Source: a virus
Direction: 5' to 3' (one strand)
Virus record (IMG/VR): IMGVR_UViG_3300044712_001062
Coordinates: 1-64,000 of that record
Length of the DNA stretch: 64,000 nt
The notes under the pieces are model-generated. The model did not search any database. It was not told where the DNA came from and was given only the letters and a program-made list of their open reading frames with translations. A program made the position numbers and the translations under genes. This document shows, piece by piece, positions 23,216 through 31,946 of the stretch. Each line of letters opens with the position of its first letter. The stretch's first letter is position 1.

Positions 23216-25510
23216 TTAGAACCACTTATCAAGATTGGTTTGACCTTTTATTGCGCCATCCCACTCGATATTAACTGCCCAGAAATATGACTGGAGTTTT
23301 GATTTTATGGTTTTATCTGCCATAGTATGCCAATCAATTTCATTGCGAATTTGTTCAGTATCAAATCCATCATCAATACAAATTACTTGATTATGCAGGA
23401 GATATATTAAGCGGGGTTTTTCACCTTCCTGGATAATATAATTGTAATTTTCTTTTGCGTAATCTCTGCCATTAACCCATGAATTTTTATTGTCATATGA
23501 TATTGCTCGAATTTCCTTTGGCATTGATATTGAGTAAATATCGGCAGTTCCATTCAATACATCATTGTATTTGTTTCGGACATATGATAGGGCTTTATCA
23601 AGATCACCGTCTATGATTGAAGTTGTTAAGAAGTATTTTAGGCAATCCTTGGTAATGTTTGAATTGTCTGATCGTTTTATTTCGAGACCCATGAATTTAA
23701 ATTCATTACAATCTCTACCTTCTTCCCAGATGAGATGTCCTGCATACTTTTTCTTTCCTGGAACATTTCTATTATTTGATTTTGGTTTGAATAGTAATCG
23801 CCTGAATAATTTTTCTGCTTTTAATGTGAAGTGTATTGACGAACCATTTTCATCTGACCACTTGGCAAGTTCTTCATTAAGCCACTTTTCAAGTTCAAGA
23901 CATTCGCTTCCAGTATGCACCTCTGAAATGAAAACGGAATCAGTATCTCCGTACGTTATGGTTTTAGAGCGAGATTCACATAGTTTTTGAATATGCCTAT
24001 TTAATTTTTGCCCAGTGGAAGTTATGAACAATGCTTTCTCCTTATCGTATAATCTCGATGATTTGGCTCCCATTATACCATACACACTGTTAACCAATGA
24101 CTTGGCTGAGGAATCCCTGGCAGATGCTCCAAGCAATCCTTGTTTCTTCTGTTCTCTGTAGACATCTCGCAAGTCCATTAACTTTTTTGTTGACTTTGCA
24201 ATTATGTTGTCAATGTCAGGTGATACATTGTAGCCTACAATGATGTTCGGGTATAAGGCATTTAAATCGACGTTCGCCACCCATTCGTGAATTCCTGACT
24301 GGGGCTTGACTACAAGTGCTCCTTCGAACTTTTCTTTTTCACCACCATACTTTTTACGAGGCATTGGTTTAATACCTTCATGCATGACATAAATTTCAAG
24401 AATGAGACTGTTATGAAGCCCATCCATGATTTTAGATCCTACGAGGACTCGTGTAGTCTCAAAGAAATTATATAACCCTAATTTTTTATCAATGGTTCGT
24501 AGTGCAATAACATCATTTTTACAATATTGAATGTATTCGACAAATCTCTTCTCATTTATTACTCTATCGAGTATAGGCCCTAAATCTTGATATGTGAATG
24601 CTGCATCTTTTAATAGATCTTTATCGGCTATAACAGATTTCAATCCATTTGATTCACGTTGCCCCTTTCCAATATTATATTTCTCAAAGGCTTCCATTTG
24701 GTCAAGGAATGCTCGTCCTGGAACATAACTGCGGAATTTTCCAGTCGTTGAATCATATTTAGTAGAACATTCACCATAACGTGATAACCCACTTAAATTA
24801 GTTCCAATGTTTGATGCTCGCTTAATTAAATATGGTAAGTCGAACTGATCAGAATTCCATGCAGCCATAATATCAGGATTCAATTCTGAAATATACATAG
24901 AGAATATTTTTAATAATTCTTTTTCACTCTCACAATATATTTGATCAGGATCATTTATATTGTCAATTTCAAATGTAAATACTGCAATTTTTTCAGTATA
25001 ATTATCCATAGTCTGAATGGAAACAATTGGATATTCTGAATCATAAGCATGAGGAAATATGCCCTCGGGAGATCTAACTTCAATATCAAAATATACTATG
25101 CGAGGATCCATTGGATGTTCTACATCAACTGGAATTGGTTTGTCATCAACTATTTCATATGCATATTTTATTTTATGATCGACTAAAAATCTTTTATCAA
25201 ATACCACATCACTTTCATCAGTCCAACTATAGATGTCTCGAACCTTGGGAACATCACCAGGGACTCGTACATTAACCCTACAAATCTCACGACCCTTTGC
25301 ATCCAATACAACATTCGGATCAACAGAAGTAATCAAGTGATGATGCTTGTGTGCTTCACTGGCTGGACAATAAAAGTAAGGGGTATATGGAAATGTATTA
25401 GTAATAGTTTCCATTGGATTATTATAATTTCTTGAATATAAATTAACGTAAGGTTTGTTGTCTTTGACGTGATAACCCGATTCCATTACAACCCAAATTT
25501 GAGTATCCAT
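23216..25510 (-). CDS. polB: Family B DNA polymerase with 3'-5' exonuclease
   Basis: 764 residues. Exonuclease: DIE (142-144, Exo I), NSDQFD (219-224, Exo II), YCKND (329-333, Exo III). Polymerase: motif A DLNALYP (415-421), motif B K-x3-NSVYG (474-478), motif C YGDTDS (520-525), and KKKYAG (thumb-proximal). All catalytic aspartates are present, so an active proofreading replicase is expected, using one or both clamps. Shorter than cellular archaeal PolB (about 780-900). TATA attttataaaat near 25531 gives a nearly leaderless start. Sits next to a large ncRNA candidate. Confidence 0.95.
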   Translation of the reverse strand: MDTQIWVVMESGYHVKDNKPYVNLYSRNYNNPMETITNTFPYTPYFYCPASEAHKHHHLITSVDPNVVLDAKGREICRVNVRVPGDVPKVRDIYSWTDESDVVFDKRFLVDHKIKYAYEIVDDKPIPVDVEHPMDPRIVYFDIEVRSPEGIFPHAYDSEYPIVSIQTMDNYTEKIAVFTFEIDNINDPDQIYCESEKELLKIFSMYISELNPDIMAAWNSDQFDLPYLIKRASNIGTNLSGLSRYGECSTKYDSTTGKFRSYVPGRAFLDQMEAFEKYNIGKGQRESNGLKSVIADKDLLKDAAFTYQDLGPILDRVINEKRFVEYIQYCKNDVIALRTIDKKLGLYNFFETTRVLVGSKIMDGLHNSLILEIYVMHEGIKPMPRKKYGGEKEKFEGALVVKPQSGIHEWVANVDLNALYPNIIVGYNVSPDIDNIIAKSTKKLMDLRDVYREQKKQGLLGASARDSSAKSLVNSVYGIMGAKSSRLYDKEKALFITSTGQKLNRHIQKLCESRSKTITYGDTDSVFISEVHTGSECLELEKWLNEELAKWSDENGSSIHFTLKAEKLFRRLLFKPKSNNRNVPGKKKYAGHLIWEEGRDCNEFKFMGLEIKRSDNSNITKDCLKYFLTTSIIDGDLDKALSYVRNKYNDVLNGTADIYSISMPKEIRAISYDNKNSWVNGRDYAKENYNYIIQEGEKPRLIYLLHNQVICIDDGFDTEQIRNEIDWHTMADKTIKSKLQSYFWAVNIEWDGAIKGQTNLDKWF

Positions 25511-25552
25511 AACTCATATATGATGTTTACATTTATAAAATAGAAGGATCTA

Positions 25553-26060
25553 AAATTTGTATACCACCAAAGGCCTGACCGCAGCAAGTCTTTGGGATTA
25601 CGATGCCACTGCTGTGATATACAAATACCCCATCCCGGTATGACCCAGAAACAGAGCAAGAGATCTAATTTCCTTTTAATTTGGGCGAGTAAATTAGATC
25701 TCTCCTAATTTCAGCGTTTCCCTGTCCAGATATGTAACGCCATACCAACGTTTACCTTCTGATAGCACTCCTACGGCGAAGGCAACCTGCGTGTCACGTT
25801 TGCTATCCAACGTACCGGGCCGATCCGTTTCACCCAGTAAACCACATCTCGATCCAATGATCGCATATCGGAAGTGGAGATACCCCCCAGATGGAATCGA
25901 ACCATCGAACCCGTATACAGGTTAACCGCCACTTTATAGGGGGAGTCCACACGGCTGGAATTGCACCACCTTAATAGAATATCACCAGTTCTTCAGCGTT
26001 GTCATGACACCGAACGGATTTTTCTACTGAATGCTTGATTACGTGTGGAAATTCGTATTA
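25553..26060 (-). ncRNA. Candidate ~500-nt structured ncRNA with tRNA-elbow-like domain
   Basis: No ORF on either strand; G+C clearly above the flanks. TATA cctttatatattt (26093-26081, - strand) predicts a start near 26060. Stems seen in - strand sense: 13-bp hairpin 25691-25703/25659-25671; 7-bp 25801-25807/25761-25767; CCGUUCGG at 26017-26010. A tRNA-like domain at 25874-25950: UCCCCC (25944-25939) with GGGGGG (25888-25883), extended by GUGGA/UCCAC, enclosing a perfect T-arm GATGG-TTCGATT-CCATC (25906-25890) and a short arm AACC..GGTT (25923-25908) with a UAUA-type loop instead of an anticodon. The 3' end can form interleaved helices 25567-25572/25590-25595 and 25582-25586/25610-25614. Confidence 0.65.
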
Positions 26061-26103
26061 CATACTAATGTTATACTTCAAAATATATAAAGGTTATGAT
26101 CGC

Positions 26104-26277
26104 CTATAACCCAATTTGAGTAATATAGTTTTTAAGGCAATATGAATTGCAAAATGCTAAATTACGATTAACCAAAACATTTGGTCCTGTGACAATTTCA
26201 ACTTTCTTAATATAAATGGAATGGTTTTTTAGCATTTCCATTACATTATCGCAAAAATCACAATGTTCTATTTTCAT
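26104..26277 (-). CDS. Small zinc-finger-like protein
   Basis: 57 residues. CDFC near the N-terminus and FCNSYCLKNY near the C-terminus give a C-x2-C...C-x3-C pattern like TRASH/MYM fingers, a type repeated elsewhere here (for example 43347-43556, 49210-49434). ATG 26277 overlaps the helicase stop as ATGA; ends just before the promoter of the large ncRNA. Confidence 0.55.
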   Translation of the reverse strand: MKIEHCDFCDNVMEMLKNHSIYIKKVEIVTGPNVLVNRNLAFCNSYCLKNYITQIGL

Positions 26278-27782
26278 GATCTCATAGCCTCGCTTAATAT
26301 TGAACTAAATTGTTTGGCTTTTGGGCTTAACATCACAGTAAGTTGATTGGATGATCGTGTTACCGCCACATAATATATGCGATGTTCTTCGGCAAGATCT
26401 CCTGCGGGATTGAACCCCATATCATAGATGATAACTGCTGGCCATTCCAAACCTTTCGAAGCATGGATAGTGTCAATGACTATGGAGTTGGGGTTGATTT
26501 TCTTTCCGCTTTTGATGGCCTTGAAGTAAATTTTCTTCAGGAATTCATCACCCCAGGCAAAATGCAAATTATAGAGATCTTTAATTCCAGTTACTGGATT
26601 TGTATATGCTTCGTTGATGAATTTGCCCATATCGAAATAAGATTTTTTACCACCTTTGGTAATCCACGCAGTTGTCCAAGTATTATAACGGTTGGTTAGT
26701 GATGTGTGGGGAATTCCCGCATAATTCAACATATTATGAATGTCCGTACAACCACGCTTGATACGTGATAGAATGACCACTTTACCATATATTTTATGGA
26801 GGTTTAGAATTTCATCAATAACCTGATCGTTTTTCAGAGGGTCTACCACTTCAATACGACCTCCGATGTACGCGGGATCGCCATGAGAATTATGCCCTAA
26901 TACTTTATCAGCGAAATTTACAATGGCACTTGGATTTCGAAAAGATTTCACCCTTTTGCCATTTTGTGCACCAACATCAATAGCCTTCTCATTGACGATG
27001 TATTTTGGATCTGACCCTCGGAAGGAGTAAATGGCTTGGTTTTCGTCACCGGCGATGTATATGCTTTCGAATACATTTGCATCTCTCCACATTTCATAAA
27101 GTCTGTATTGCAAGGTACTTACATCTTGCATTTCATCAAGTAAGAGCAACTTGCGTTTGTATGGCATCAACTTATTATCAATGCACATTTGGATGTAATC
27201 ATCATGTTCAACTAATTGCCTTGCCTTCTTGAACTCTTTCCATGAATAAAACATTGCTTCGTTGATAGATTCTACTTGCTTGAATTCAAATTCGAATTTA
27301 TTAGCAATATTTGACCATTCACTAATTGGCAACATACAAGTCGTCATATACGAATTGATCTTGAAAAAACAATTACCAGTTGCCAAAGTTTTATTGAAAT
27401 CAGGATCAGTTTCCATTTCGTCGGTGATGTATTTAGATTCATACATCATGTGATTCAATGAGCAAAATTCCATATAATGGTTAATGCAATCCTTACTTTC
27501 GGTGATTACCGTTGCATGTGGCATTAAATTTGACTGTAGAAAGATTGACAATGCTGCGCCATGGATAGTGCGGACATGCGAATTGATGGTTTTTTCATCA
27601 GCAATTTTAAAGATTTTATGAATTCGTGCTTTGATATCGCTGATTTGACTGCGAGTAAATGAAATAAATAAAATGTCCTCGATGTTGAGAGAATTTTCTA
27701 CAACCTGCTCTTCAATGTATTCAAGGAGTCTTGTTGATTTTCCACTCCCTGCTGCTCCAATATACCTAATTACTTTAGTCAT
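26274..27782 (-). CDS. UvrD/Rep-like superfamily 1 DNA helicase
   Basis: 502 residues from ATG 27782. Motif I GAAGSGKST (9-17), Ia ILFISFTRSQ, II LLLDEMQDVS, III GDENQAIYSFRGSDP, IV VKSFRNPSAI, V IDTIHASKGLEWPAV, VI YYVAVTRSSNQL. Shorter than cellular UvrD, with reduced 1B/2B subdomains, like phage Dda/UvrD-type helicases. Likely 3'-5' translocation for replication restart or recombination. Forms an operon with the zinc protein downstream. Confidence 0.9.
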   Translation of the reverse strand: MTKVIRYIGAAGSGKSTRLLEYIEEQVVENSLNIEDILFISFTRSQISDIKARIHKIFKIADEKTINSHVRTIHGAALSIFLQSNLMPHATVITESKDCINHYMEFCSLNHMMYESKYITDEMETDPDFNKTLATGNCFFKINSYMTTCMLPISEWSNIANKFEFEFKQVESINEAMFYSWKEFKKARQLVEHDDYIQMCIDNKLMPYKRKLLLLDEMQDVSTLQYRLYEMWRDANVFESIYIAGDENQAIYSFRGSDPKYIVNEKAIDVGAQNGKRVKSFRNPSAIVNFADKVLGHNSHGDPAYIGGRIEVVDPLKNDQVIDEILNLHKIYGKVVILSRIKRGCTDIHNMLNYAGIPHTSLTNRYNTWTTAWITKGGKKSYFDMGKFINEAYTNPVTGIKDLYNLHFAWGDEFLKKIYFKAIKSGKKINPNSIVIDTIHASKGLEWPAVIIYDMGFNPAGDLAEEHRIYYVAVTRSSNQLTVMLSPKAKQFSSILSEAMRS

Positions 27783-27881
27783 GGTTTTATATGTACATAT
27801 ATGAGGGTAGAATATATAAAACCTTGGATGTGACAACAATTTACGAACGAAAAAAGATTAATAATTTAAAAATTTACTACT

Positions 27882-27992
27882 TCAGCACTTCTTGCCTTTA
27901 CAAGGAACAACTTCTTTTTTTCCTTTTTTCATGGGGAACTTCTTCTTGCCCTTGTCATCAGTAGATTTGTTGGCTCCAGTTTTACATGCCAT
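27882..27992 (-). CDS. Lysine-rich micro-protein
   Basis: 36 residues, about 14 lysines, three cysteines (CKTG, CKGKKC). Highly basic, possibly nucleic-acid binding. ATG 27992 close to the next gene's stop. Low complexity makes protein-level certainty modest. Confidence 0.45.
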   Translation of the reverse strand: MACKTGANKSTDDKGKKKFPMKKGKKEVVPCKGKKC

Positions 27993-28000
27993 AACATAAA

Positions 28001-28225
28001 TTAATTATTGACTTTATTTGAACGCAGTGGATCGTCGATTAGCATGAAGTGATCTTTTGCACTTTCTATATACATTTTAGTCTTGCACTTTTTACACTGC
28101 CCACTAATAGATATTAAATTGCAATCATGATCTTGCTTAAAATTCACTGGAATCATACCATCACAAAACTGACAATAGGTGAACATCGCACTACTTTCCT
28201 TAAAAAGTTTGATTTTATACATCAT
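28001..28225 (-). CDS. Small zinc-ribbon-like protein
   Basis: 74 residues with CQFC and CKKCKTK pairs about 25 residues apart, separated by D-H-D-C. Start ATG 28225 has the conserved CTTGGAGAA leader (28231-28240). Unknown. Confidence 0.55.
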   Translation of the reverse strand: MMYKIKLFKESSAMFTYCQFCDGMIPVNFKQDHDCNLISISGQCKKCKTKMYIESAKDHFMLIDDPLRSNKVNN

Positions 28226-28252
28226 AAGAATTCTCCAAGTAAAGAAATTAAG

Positions 28253-28414
28253 TTATAGATCTATTTCTGAATACTGATCACTATAGTCTATTGGGTTTGT
28301 AAAGTGATATTCACAATGAGGATCTTTACAGTAGGTTGCCAGAGTGTCCAAGTTCAAATATAGATCCCTTCCACAGTTTGGACATTCCATTTTTAAATTT
28401 ATATCTGGTGACAT
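28253..28414 (-). CDS. Small zinc-ribbon protein
   Basis: 53 residues: ECPNCGRD ... YCKDPHCEYHF, a C-x2-C...C-x4-C ribbon, with acidic tail. ATG 28414. Likely nucleic-acid or protein binding. Unknown. Confidence 0.55.
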   Translation of the reverse strand: MSPDINLKMECPNCGRDLYLNLDTLATYCKDPHCEYHFTNPIDYSDQYSEIDL

Positions 28415-28469
28415 ATTTAATTATAAAATTTGATGTTATAAAAATATGCCGATCAGATTGTGTATATTA

Positions 28470-28754
28470 TTACAAGTCTTTTCCAGTTTCAAACAACATG
28501 GTATTAAATGGTAAAAAGTAGTGCTCAAATCCAATTAATTTAACATACTGCCGAATCATATTAAATGATGAACTCGCACTACAATAATCACCTTGCGTTG
28601 TCCATTGTTCAATTGCCTTGCGCATAATATCTAAATGTTTATTAAATGTCTCATAATCGCATTTTCGAATCAATAAAACTTGATCGGTGAAAATTTCTCC
28701 TTTGAAATACTCACCAATCACTATACATTTATATTCATTTATATTTTCAATCAT
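28470..28754 (-). CDS. Hypothetical protein near PCNA-2
   Basis: 94 residues, no motif recognised; N-terminal strand pair (YKCIVIGEYFKGEIF) then helices. Immediately downstream of the second clamp, same direction, so perhaps a clamp-associated factor, without direct evidence. Confidence 0.55.
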   Translation of the reverse strand: MIENINEYKCIVIGEYFKGEIFTDQVLLIRKCDYETFNKHLDIMRKAIEQWTTQGDYCSASSSFNMIRQYVKLIGFEHYFLPFNTMLFETGKDL

Positions 28755-28772
28755 AATAAAAAAGTGTGATGA

Positions 28773-29498
28773 TCACTCTGTTTCGATTCTTGGGGCTATA
28801 AAGTAATATCCACAAGGATTTCCAGCAATGTTCAAAGCAATCCTACATGGTCTATCATCGCTAAATGAAAAGTCTACTGTACCTTTTACAATTTTAAATG
28901 CTGTATTGATGTAGTCCATGGAATACAAACACCATTGATCATTGTCTTTTACAATACCATTGTCAATTACAAAATTCAACACATAATCATTGTCTTGCTG
29001 ATCAAGTGATTTTATTACAGTTTTATCATTAGTAACTATGAATTTAACTTTATCAGCAATCATCGATGCGCCTTTTAAATACTTACGCATATCACTGGAT
29101 GAAATCAATACACTAGCATTCATTGACATTTCATAAAGATTGTTGACAATGGGATCTTTTTTGATATTTTCATTATCCAGGCTTTTCATGACCATTTCAT
29201 ATTTTCCACTTCGAAAAGTCAATTTATTTTCATCCTGGATAATGGTAACAAATCCATAACACATCTCCATAAATGGCTTGAGTTTTTCCAAATCCAAACA
29301 AATAACTTGATTAATTAGATTATATTGCTCAAAGGAGGTTCTTGGATACTCAAAGTCAATTAACATGACATTTGCCAAATCACTGGTTTTACACCAAATT
29401 CTATCAGGAGTAATATGCAAGCGAACTTCATTACGCACTTTACAAATTAAGTTTATAAAATCTCTAAAATCCAAATACTTTAAAATAGCACTTTGCAT
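28773..29498 (-). CDS. PCNA-like sliding clamp 2
   Basis: 241 residues. N-terminal FRDFINLICKVRNEVRLHITPDRIWCKTSDLANVMLIDFEY matches PCNA domain 1; VICLDLEKLKPFM; the C-terminus YYFIAPRIE is the canonical archaeal PCNA ending. Closer to cellular PCNA than clamp 1. May be the principal processivity clamp, with clamp 1 as partner or specialised form. Confidence 0.85.
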   Translation of the reverse strand: MQSAILKYLDFRDFINLICKVRNEVRLHITPDRIWCKTSDLANVMLIDFEYPRTSFEQYNLINQVICLDLEKLKPFMEMCYGFVTIIQDENKLTFRSGKYEMVMKSLDNENIKKDPIVNNLYEMSMNASVLISSSDMRKYLKGASMIADKVKFIVTNDKTVIKSLDQQDNDYVLNFVIDNGIVKDNDQWCLYSMDYINTAFKIVKGTVDFSFSDDRPCRIALNIAGNPCGYYFIAPRIETE

Positions 29499-29535
29499 AA
29501 TAATGATTAGTCATTTAATTATAAAATAGTTTGTA

Positions 29536-29712
29536 TTATAGTGATTTATTTGGATAATGCCCAGTTCGAATATATATCATGAGAACATCCAAATTAACAT
29601 TACCTTGTTCAATCACTTTAATGGAATTTTTAATCCTCGAACGATAATTGGCGATTTCAAAAACACTACAATCAAAAGATGAAATTACATCTGGGCAATG
29701 ATTAATTTTCAT
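29536..29712 (-). CDS. Small hypothetical protein
   Basis: 58 residues, ATG 29712 overlapping the upstream stop (ATGA). Mixed alpha/beta pattern ending RTGHYPNKSL. No motif recognised. Confidence 0.5.
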   Translation of the reverse strand: MKINHCPDVISSFDCSVFEIANYRSRIKNSIKVIEQGNVNLDVLMIYIRTGHYPNKSL

Positions 29713-29852
29713 CTAAAAAGCCCCAATAGATAATTTGCCCATTCAGGGAGAGTAATATTAAATGTCTTACATGATTTTCCAATTGTAAAATATCCAATAT
29801 ACATTCCAGAAAGGAAAAATAATAACATAAATGCTATAATTTCCGTGATCAT
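29709..29852 (-). CDS. Single-pass membrane micro-protein
   Basis: 47 residues from ATG 29852 (GGAG upstream), with one hydrophobic helix (IIAFMLLFFLSGMYIGYF). Longer in-frame starts cross the neighbouring micro-gene and are not favoured. Coupled upstream (TAATG) and downstream (ATGA). Confidence 0.5.
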   Translation of the reverse strand: MITEIIAFMLLFFLSGMYIGYFTIGKSCKTFNITLPEWANYLLGLFR

Positions 29853-29941
29853 TATAAACTCCTGGACATCAAATAACCCATTACAATCCCTGAAATAAAT
29901 GACGATATTAATACTATACAAACTATAAATATAATTTCCAA
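29852..29941 (-). CDS. Membrane micro-protein with TTG start
   Basis: 29 residues, one hydrophobic helix (EIIFIVCIVLISSFISGIVMGYL). A TTG at 29941 with GAGGTG about 7 nt upstream is the likely start. Stops TAATG with the next gene. Confidence 0.4.
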   Translation of the reverse strand: MEIIFIVCIVLISSFISGIVMGYLMSRSL

Positions 29942-29951
29942 AATGAACACC

Positions 29952-30578
29952 TCAATTAAATTTACCTACTTCATTTCCATGTGAATCCCAATTTGGAAAT
30001 CTCTCCCTAGCAAATAATTCAATTCTCGTTACATCCCCATATAAAATTTCAAGGCGTTTTCTTACTTCATCAGGCTTTCTGGAATGCTCACGAATTGGAG
30101 AAATAACAGTTGACCTAATTGATGCATTGGCACGCCTTACACCCTTCCCGCGTATGCCAAGCAATACAAATTCAGCATTGGACCGGGTATGATTGCCCAT
30201 GCCCATGAAATCTCCATGCGTAATCTCATCACCTTCAACTGATGTATGCTGCAAATAATAATTGCGAGTTAAATGATTATTTGGAGTTGTATCAGAAGAA
30301 AATGGATTTTTATTGGTTTTGACCCAAGTAAAGGCAACTGTTTTGAATTTGTATCCCCATTCTGCCATCAATACAATTGCATTTGGTAACATTGGTGCTG
30401 TGGTCCACATAAATAAAACTGAATCTATTGCTGCAATTTCATCTATATAATCTTTCATATCTGCTAATTCTTTAATAGACATGCAAGGATATTTAAATTC
30501 AGCACCACGGTTTCCAGCAATTGCCTTATCATTGTATGACCACGGCGGGTCACATAGTATTAATTTATATTCATTCAT
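29952..30578 (-). CDS. MT-A70-family N6-adenine methyltransferase
   Basis: 208 residues. DPPW (10-13) catalytic motif, then YPCMSIKELADM, LFMWTTAPMLPNA, TVAFTWVKTNK, GMGNHTRSNAEFVLLGIRGKG and PDEVRKRLEILYGD - the standard MT-A70 order. Methylates N6 of adenine in DNA (or RNA). In a virus it most likely protects DNA from host restriction. Overlaps the stop of the upstream zinc protein. Confidence 0.9.
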   Translation of the reverse strand: MNEYKLILCDPPWSYNDKAIAGNRGAEFKYPCMSIKELADMKDYIDEIAAIDSVLFMWTTAPMLPNAIVLMAEWGYKFKTVAFTWVKTNKNPFSSDTTPNNHLTRNYYLQHTSVEGDEITHGDFMGMGNHTRSNAEFVLLGIRGKGVRRANASIRSTVISPIREHSRKPDEVRKRLEILYGDVTRIELFARERFPNWDSHGNEVGKFN

Positions 30579-30747
30579 CTAATAATCCTCCACACCAACA
30601 TGTAAATGGATGTGTTCGTAACTGTGCGCCACCATACATAGGTGCTGTAAACATTCCAATCTCTTCTGCTTGTTTTTGAATTTTATAAGTTTCATCATCA
30701 ATACAAAAAACCTCACCACAATCTCTACAAATCATCTTAATTGGCAT
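30571..30747 (-). CDS. Small zinc-ribbon protein
   Basis: 58 residues: CRDCGEVFC near the N-terminus and TCWCGG near the C-terminus, a split zinc ribbon. Overlaps the methyltransferase start by 8 nt, so translationally coupled to it. Unknown. Confidence 0.5.
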   Translation of the reverse strand: MPIKMICRDCGEVFCIDDETYKIQKQAEEIGMFTAPMYGGAQLRTHPFTCWCGGLLDE

Positions 30748-30753
30748 TTTAAA

Positions 30754-30927
30754 TCACCAACAACTCGTGTCACTAATTTCAATTCGCTCGCCGCAACCTC
30801 GACATCTTACATATACATTACTTGCGATTCCATTTGGAAAGAATATAATTTCAATTTCCCCACAGTGTTTTTGTCTAAATGCATTGAACCTTTCTTCTTC
30901 AAGATCATTTAACTTGAAAGTTATCAT
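30754..30927 (-). CDS. Small zinc-ribbon protein
   Basis: 57 residues with KHCGE and RCRGCGERIE, a C...C-x2-C zinc pattern, ATG 30927. Upstream of the previous ribbon gene in the same run. Unknown. Confidence 0.5.
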   Translation of the reverse strand: MITFKLNDLEEERFNAFRQKHCGEIEIIFFPNGIASNVYVRCRGCGERIEISDTSCW

Positions 30928-30972
30928 GTATAATATGTATATTAGTGATTGTATAAAAAAGATTGCAGGAAA

Positions 30973-31197
30973 TCATATATTATTCATAACTCCCATACAC
31001 GCAGTAATGAAATATATTCCAAATAAAAATGCTGGATTATATTGTTTGGTTTTTATGAAGTAACCCACCCATATTAAATTTGAAACAATCCATATAGAAA
31101 ATCCATACAATCTCAAATCAGATGTAGATGCAGTAACTAAAAAAGCGCCAATTAATGATAGAGTGGTTGAATAAATTGTAGGATCTCTTATATTCAT
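30973..31197 (-). CDS. Small three-helix membrane protein
   Basis: 74 residues, three hydrophobic stretches (TLSLIGAFLVTAS, FSIWIVSNLIWVGYFI, AFLFGIYFITACMGVM). Resembles a half-SWEET/MtN3-like or YgaP-like small carrier in layout, but no defining motif. ATG 31197. Confidence 0.5.
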   Translation of the reverse strand: MNIRDPTIYSTTLSLIGAFLVTASTSDLRLYGFSIWIVSNLIWVGYFIKTKQYNPAFLFGIYFITACMGVMNNI

Positions 31198-31243
31198 AAT
31201 ACAAATATAATTTTAAAATATATATTTGTTTTGTAAATGATCC

Positions 31244-31465
31244 TTAACTATTCATTGAATTATAATAGCCAATGACAAGCATTATGGCCATCACAAATGT
31301 TGGAAATATCAATTGCCAAAGTTCCAGATTAATTTTCAAATATGCATTTAATAAAAACATCGCACATTGGATGTATACCAGGATAAATGCTGGTGAAATA
31401 CTTGAGTTTCTAAACGAATTATGGTAATTGTAAGTTACTGAATGTGGTTTTTGCTCATCTGACAT
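31244..31465 (-). CDS. Small membrane protein
   Basis: 73 residues, two hydrophobic helices after a polar, His/Asn/Tyr-rich N-terminus. Leader contains GTGGAGAA, a variant of the conserved leader. Unknown. Confidence 0.5.
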   Translation of the reverse strand: MSDEQKPHSVTYNYHNSFRNSSISPAFILVYIQCAMFLLNAYLKINLELWQLIFPTFVMAIMLVIGYYNSMNS

Positions 31466-31500
31466 TTGGATTCTCCACGTAAAAATAGAAAAAGTTAAAT

Positions 31501-31779
31501 TTAACTTATAACGGGATCTACAAGTTCATTAGGTGTAATGGCTTCATTGTATTCTTTAATGGCCATTTCGCGAAGTTCATTAAATGCAGCAAGGAAATTG
31601 GTCTCTTCTTCTTCTGTTATACTCTGAAGATCGTTGCATGATTTTAGATAACTAATTTCAAGATCTTTCTTCTGAATTTCATCAGTAATAGCATCAAGGT
31701 CTACTGAAGAGACGTAAAAATGGTTCATAAAAACAATCAGTGTTCTGGCAGTTTCTTTGGATAAATTCCATTGAATCAT
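31501..31779 (-). CDS. Hypothetical helical protein
   Basis: 92 residues, acidic, helical (DEIQKKDLEISYLKSC, EEEETNFLAAFNELREMA). No domain recognised. Preceded by a ~165-bp noncoding stretch containing the AGCGCG motif. Confidence 0.55.
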   Translation of the reverse strand: MIQWNLSKETARTLIVFMNHFYVSSVDLDAITDEIQKKDLEISYLKSCNDLQSITEEEETNFLAAFNELREMAIKEYNEAITPNELVDPVIS

Positions 31780-31843
31780 AGTAATACGTTGCAGGGGTGA
31801 TCATTTAAGTCTTTCCATTTAATTGCAATTGGCGATTTGTATG

Positions 31844-31946
31844 GTATATAAAATTTATAAAAGATTGATGATGTAATCACCAGAGCGCGAGTTATAAACT
31901 GGTGCAGGGAATGTTAAAATAGAAAGGTTGAATGATATTACTATTT
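31844..31946. other. Intergenic region with hairpin and AGCGCG motif
   Basis: TATA-like boxes (31844-31864) readable on both strands, then TAATCACCAGAGCGCGAG (31874-31891), with CACCAG pairing with CTGGTG about 15 nt downstream (6-bp stem). A near-identical TAATCATCAAAGCGCGAA lies at about 33797-33814, in the next long intergenic gap. No ORF. Confidence 0.35.

Noticed and set aside
25874-25950. Canonical tRNA gene on the - strand
   Set aside because: The T-arm is perfect but the arm at the anticodon position has only a 4-nt-type loop with no U33-anticodon-R37 pattern and the D-stem is weak; the acceptor helix is extended by further pairing instead of ending in CCA. Better read as a tRNA-like domain of a larger RNA.
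25553-26060. RNase P RNA, SRP RNA, tmRNA or group I/II intron
   Set aside because: None of the universally conserved segments (RNase P GGAAAGUC/ACAGAA, SRP helix-8 GGUCAGG...GGAA...AGCAGC order, group I P/Q/R/S, group II domain V) was found by eye. A covariance search is still needed.
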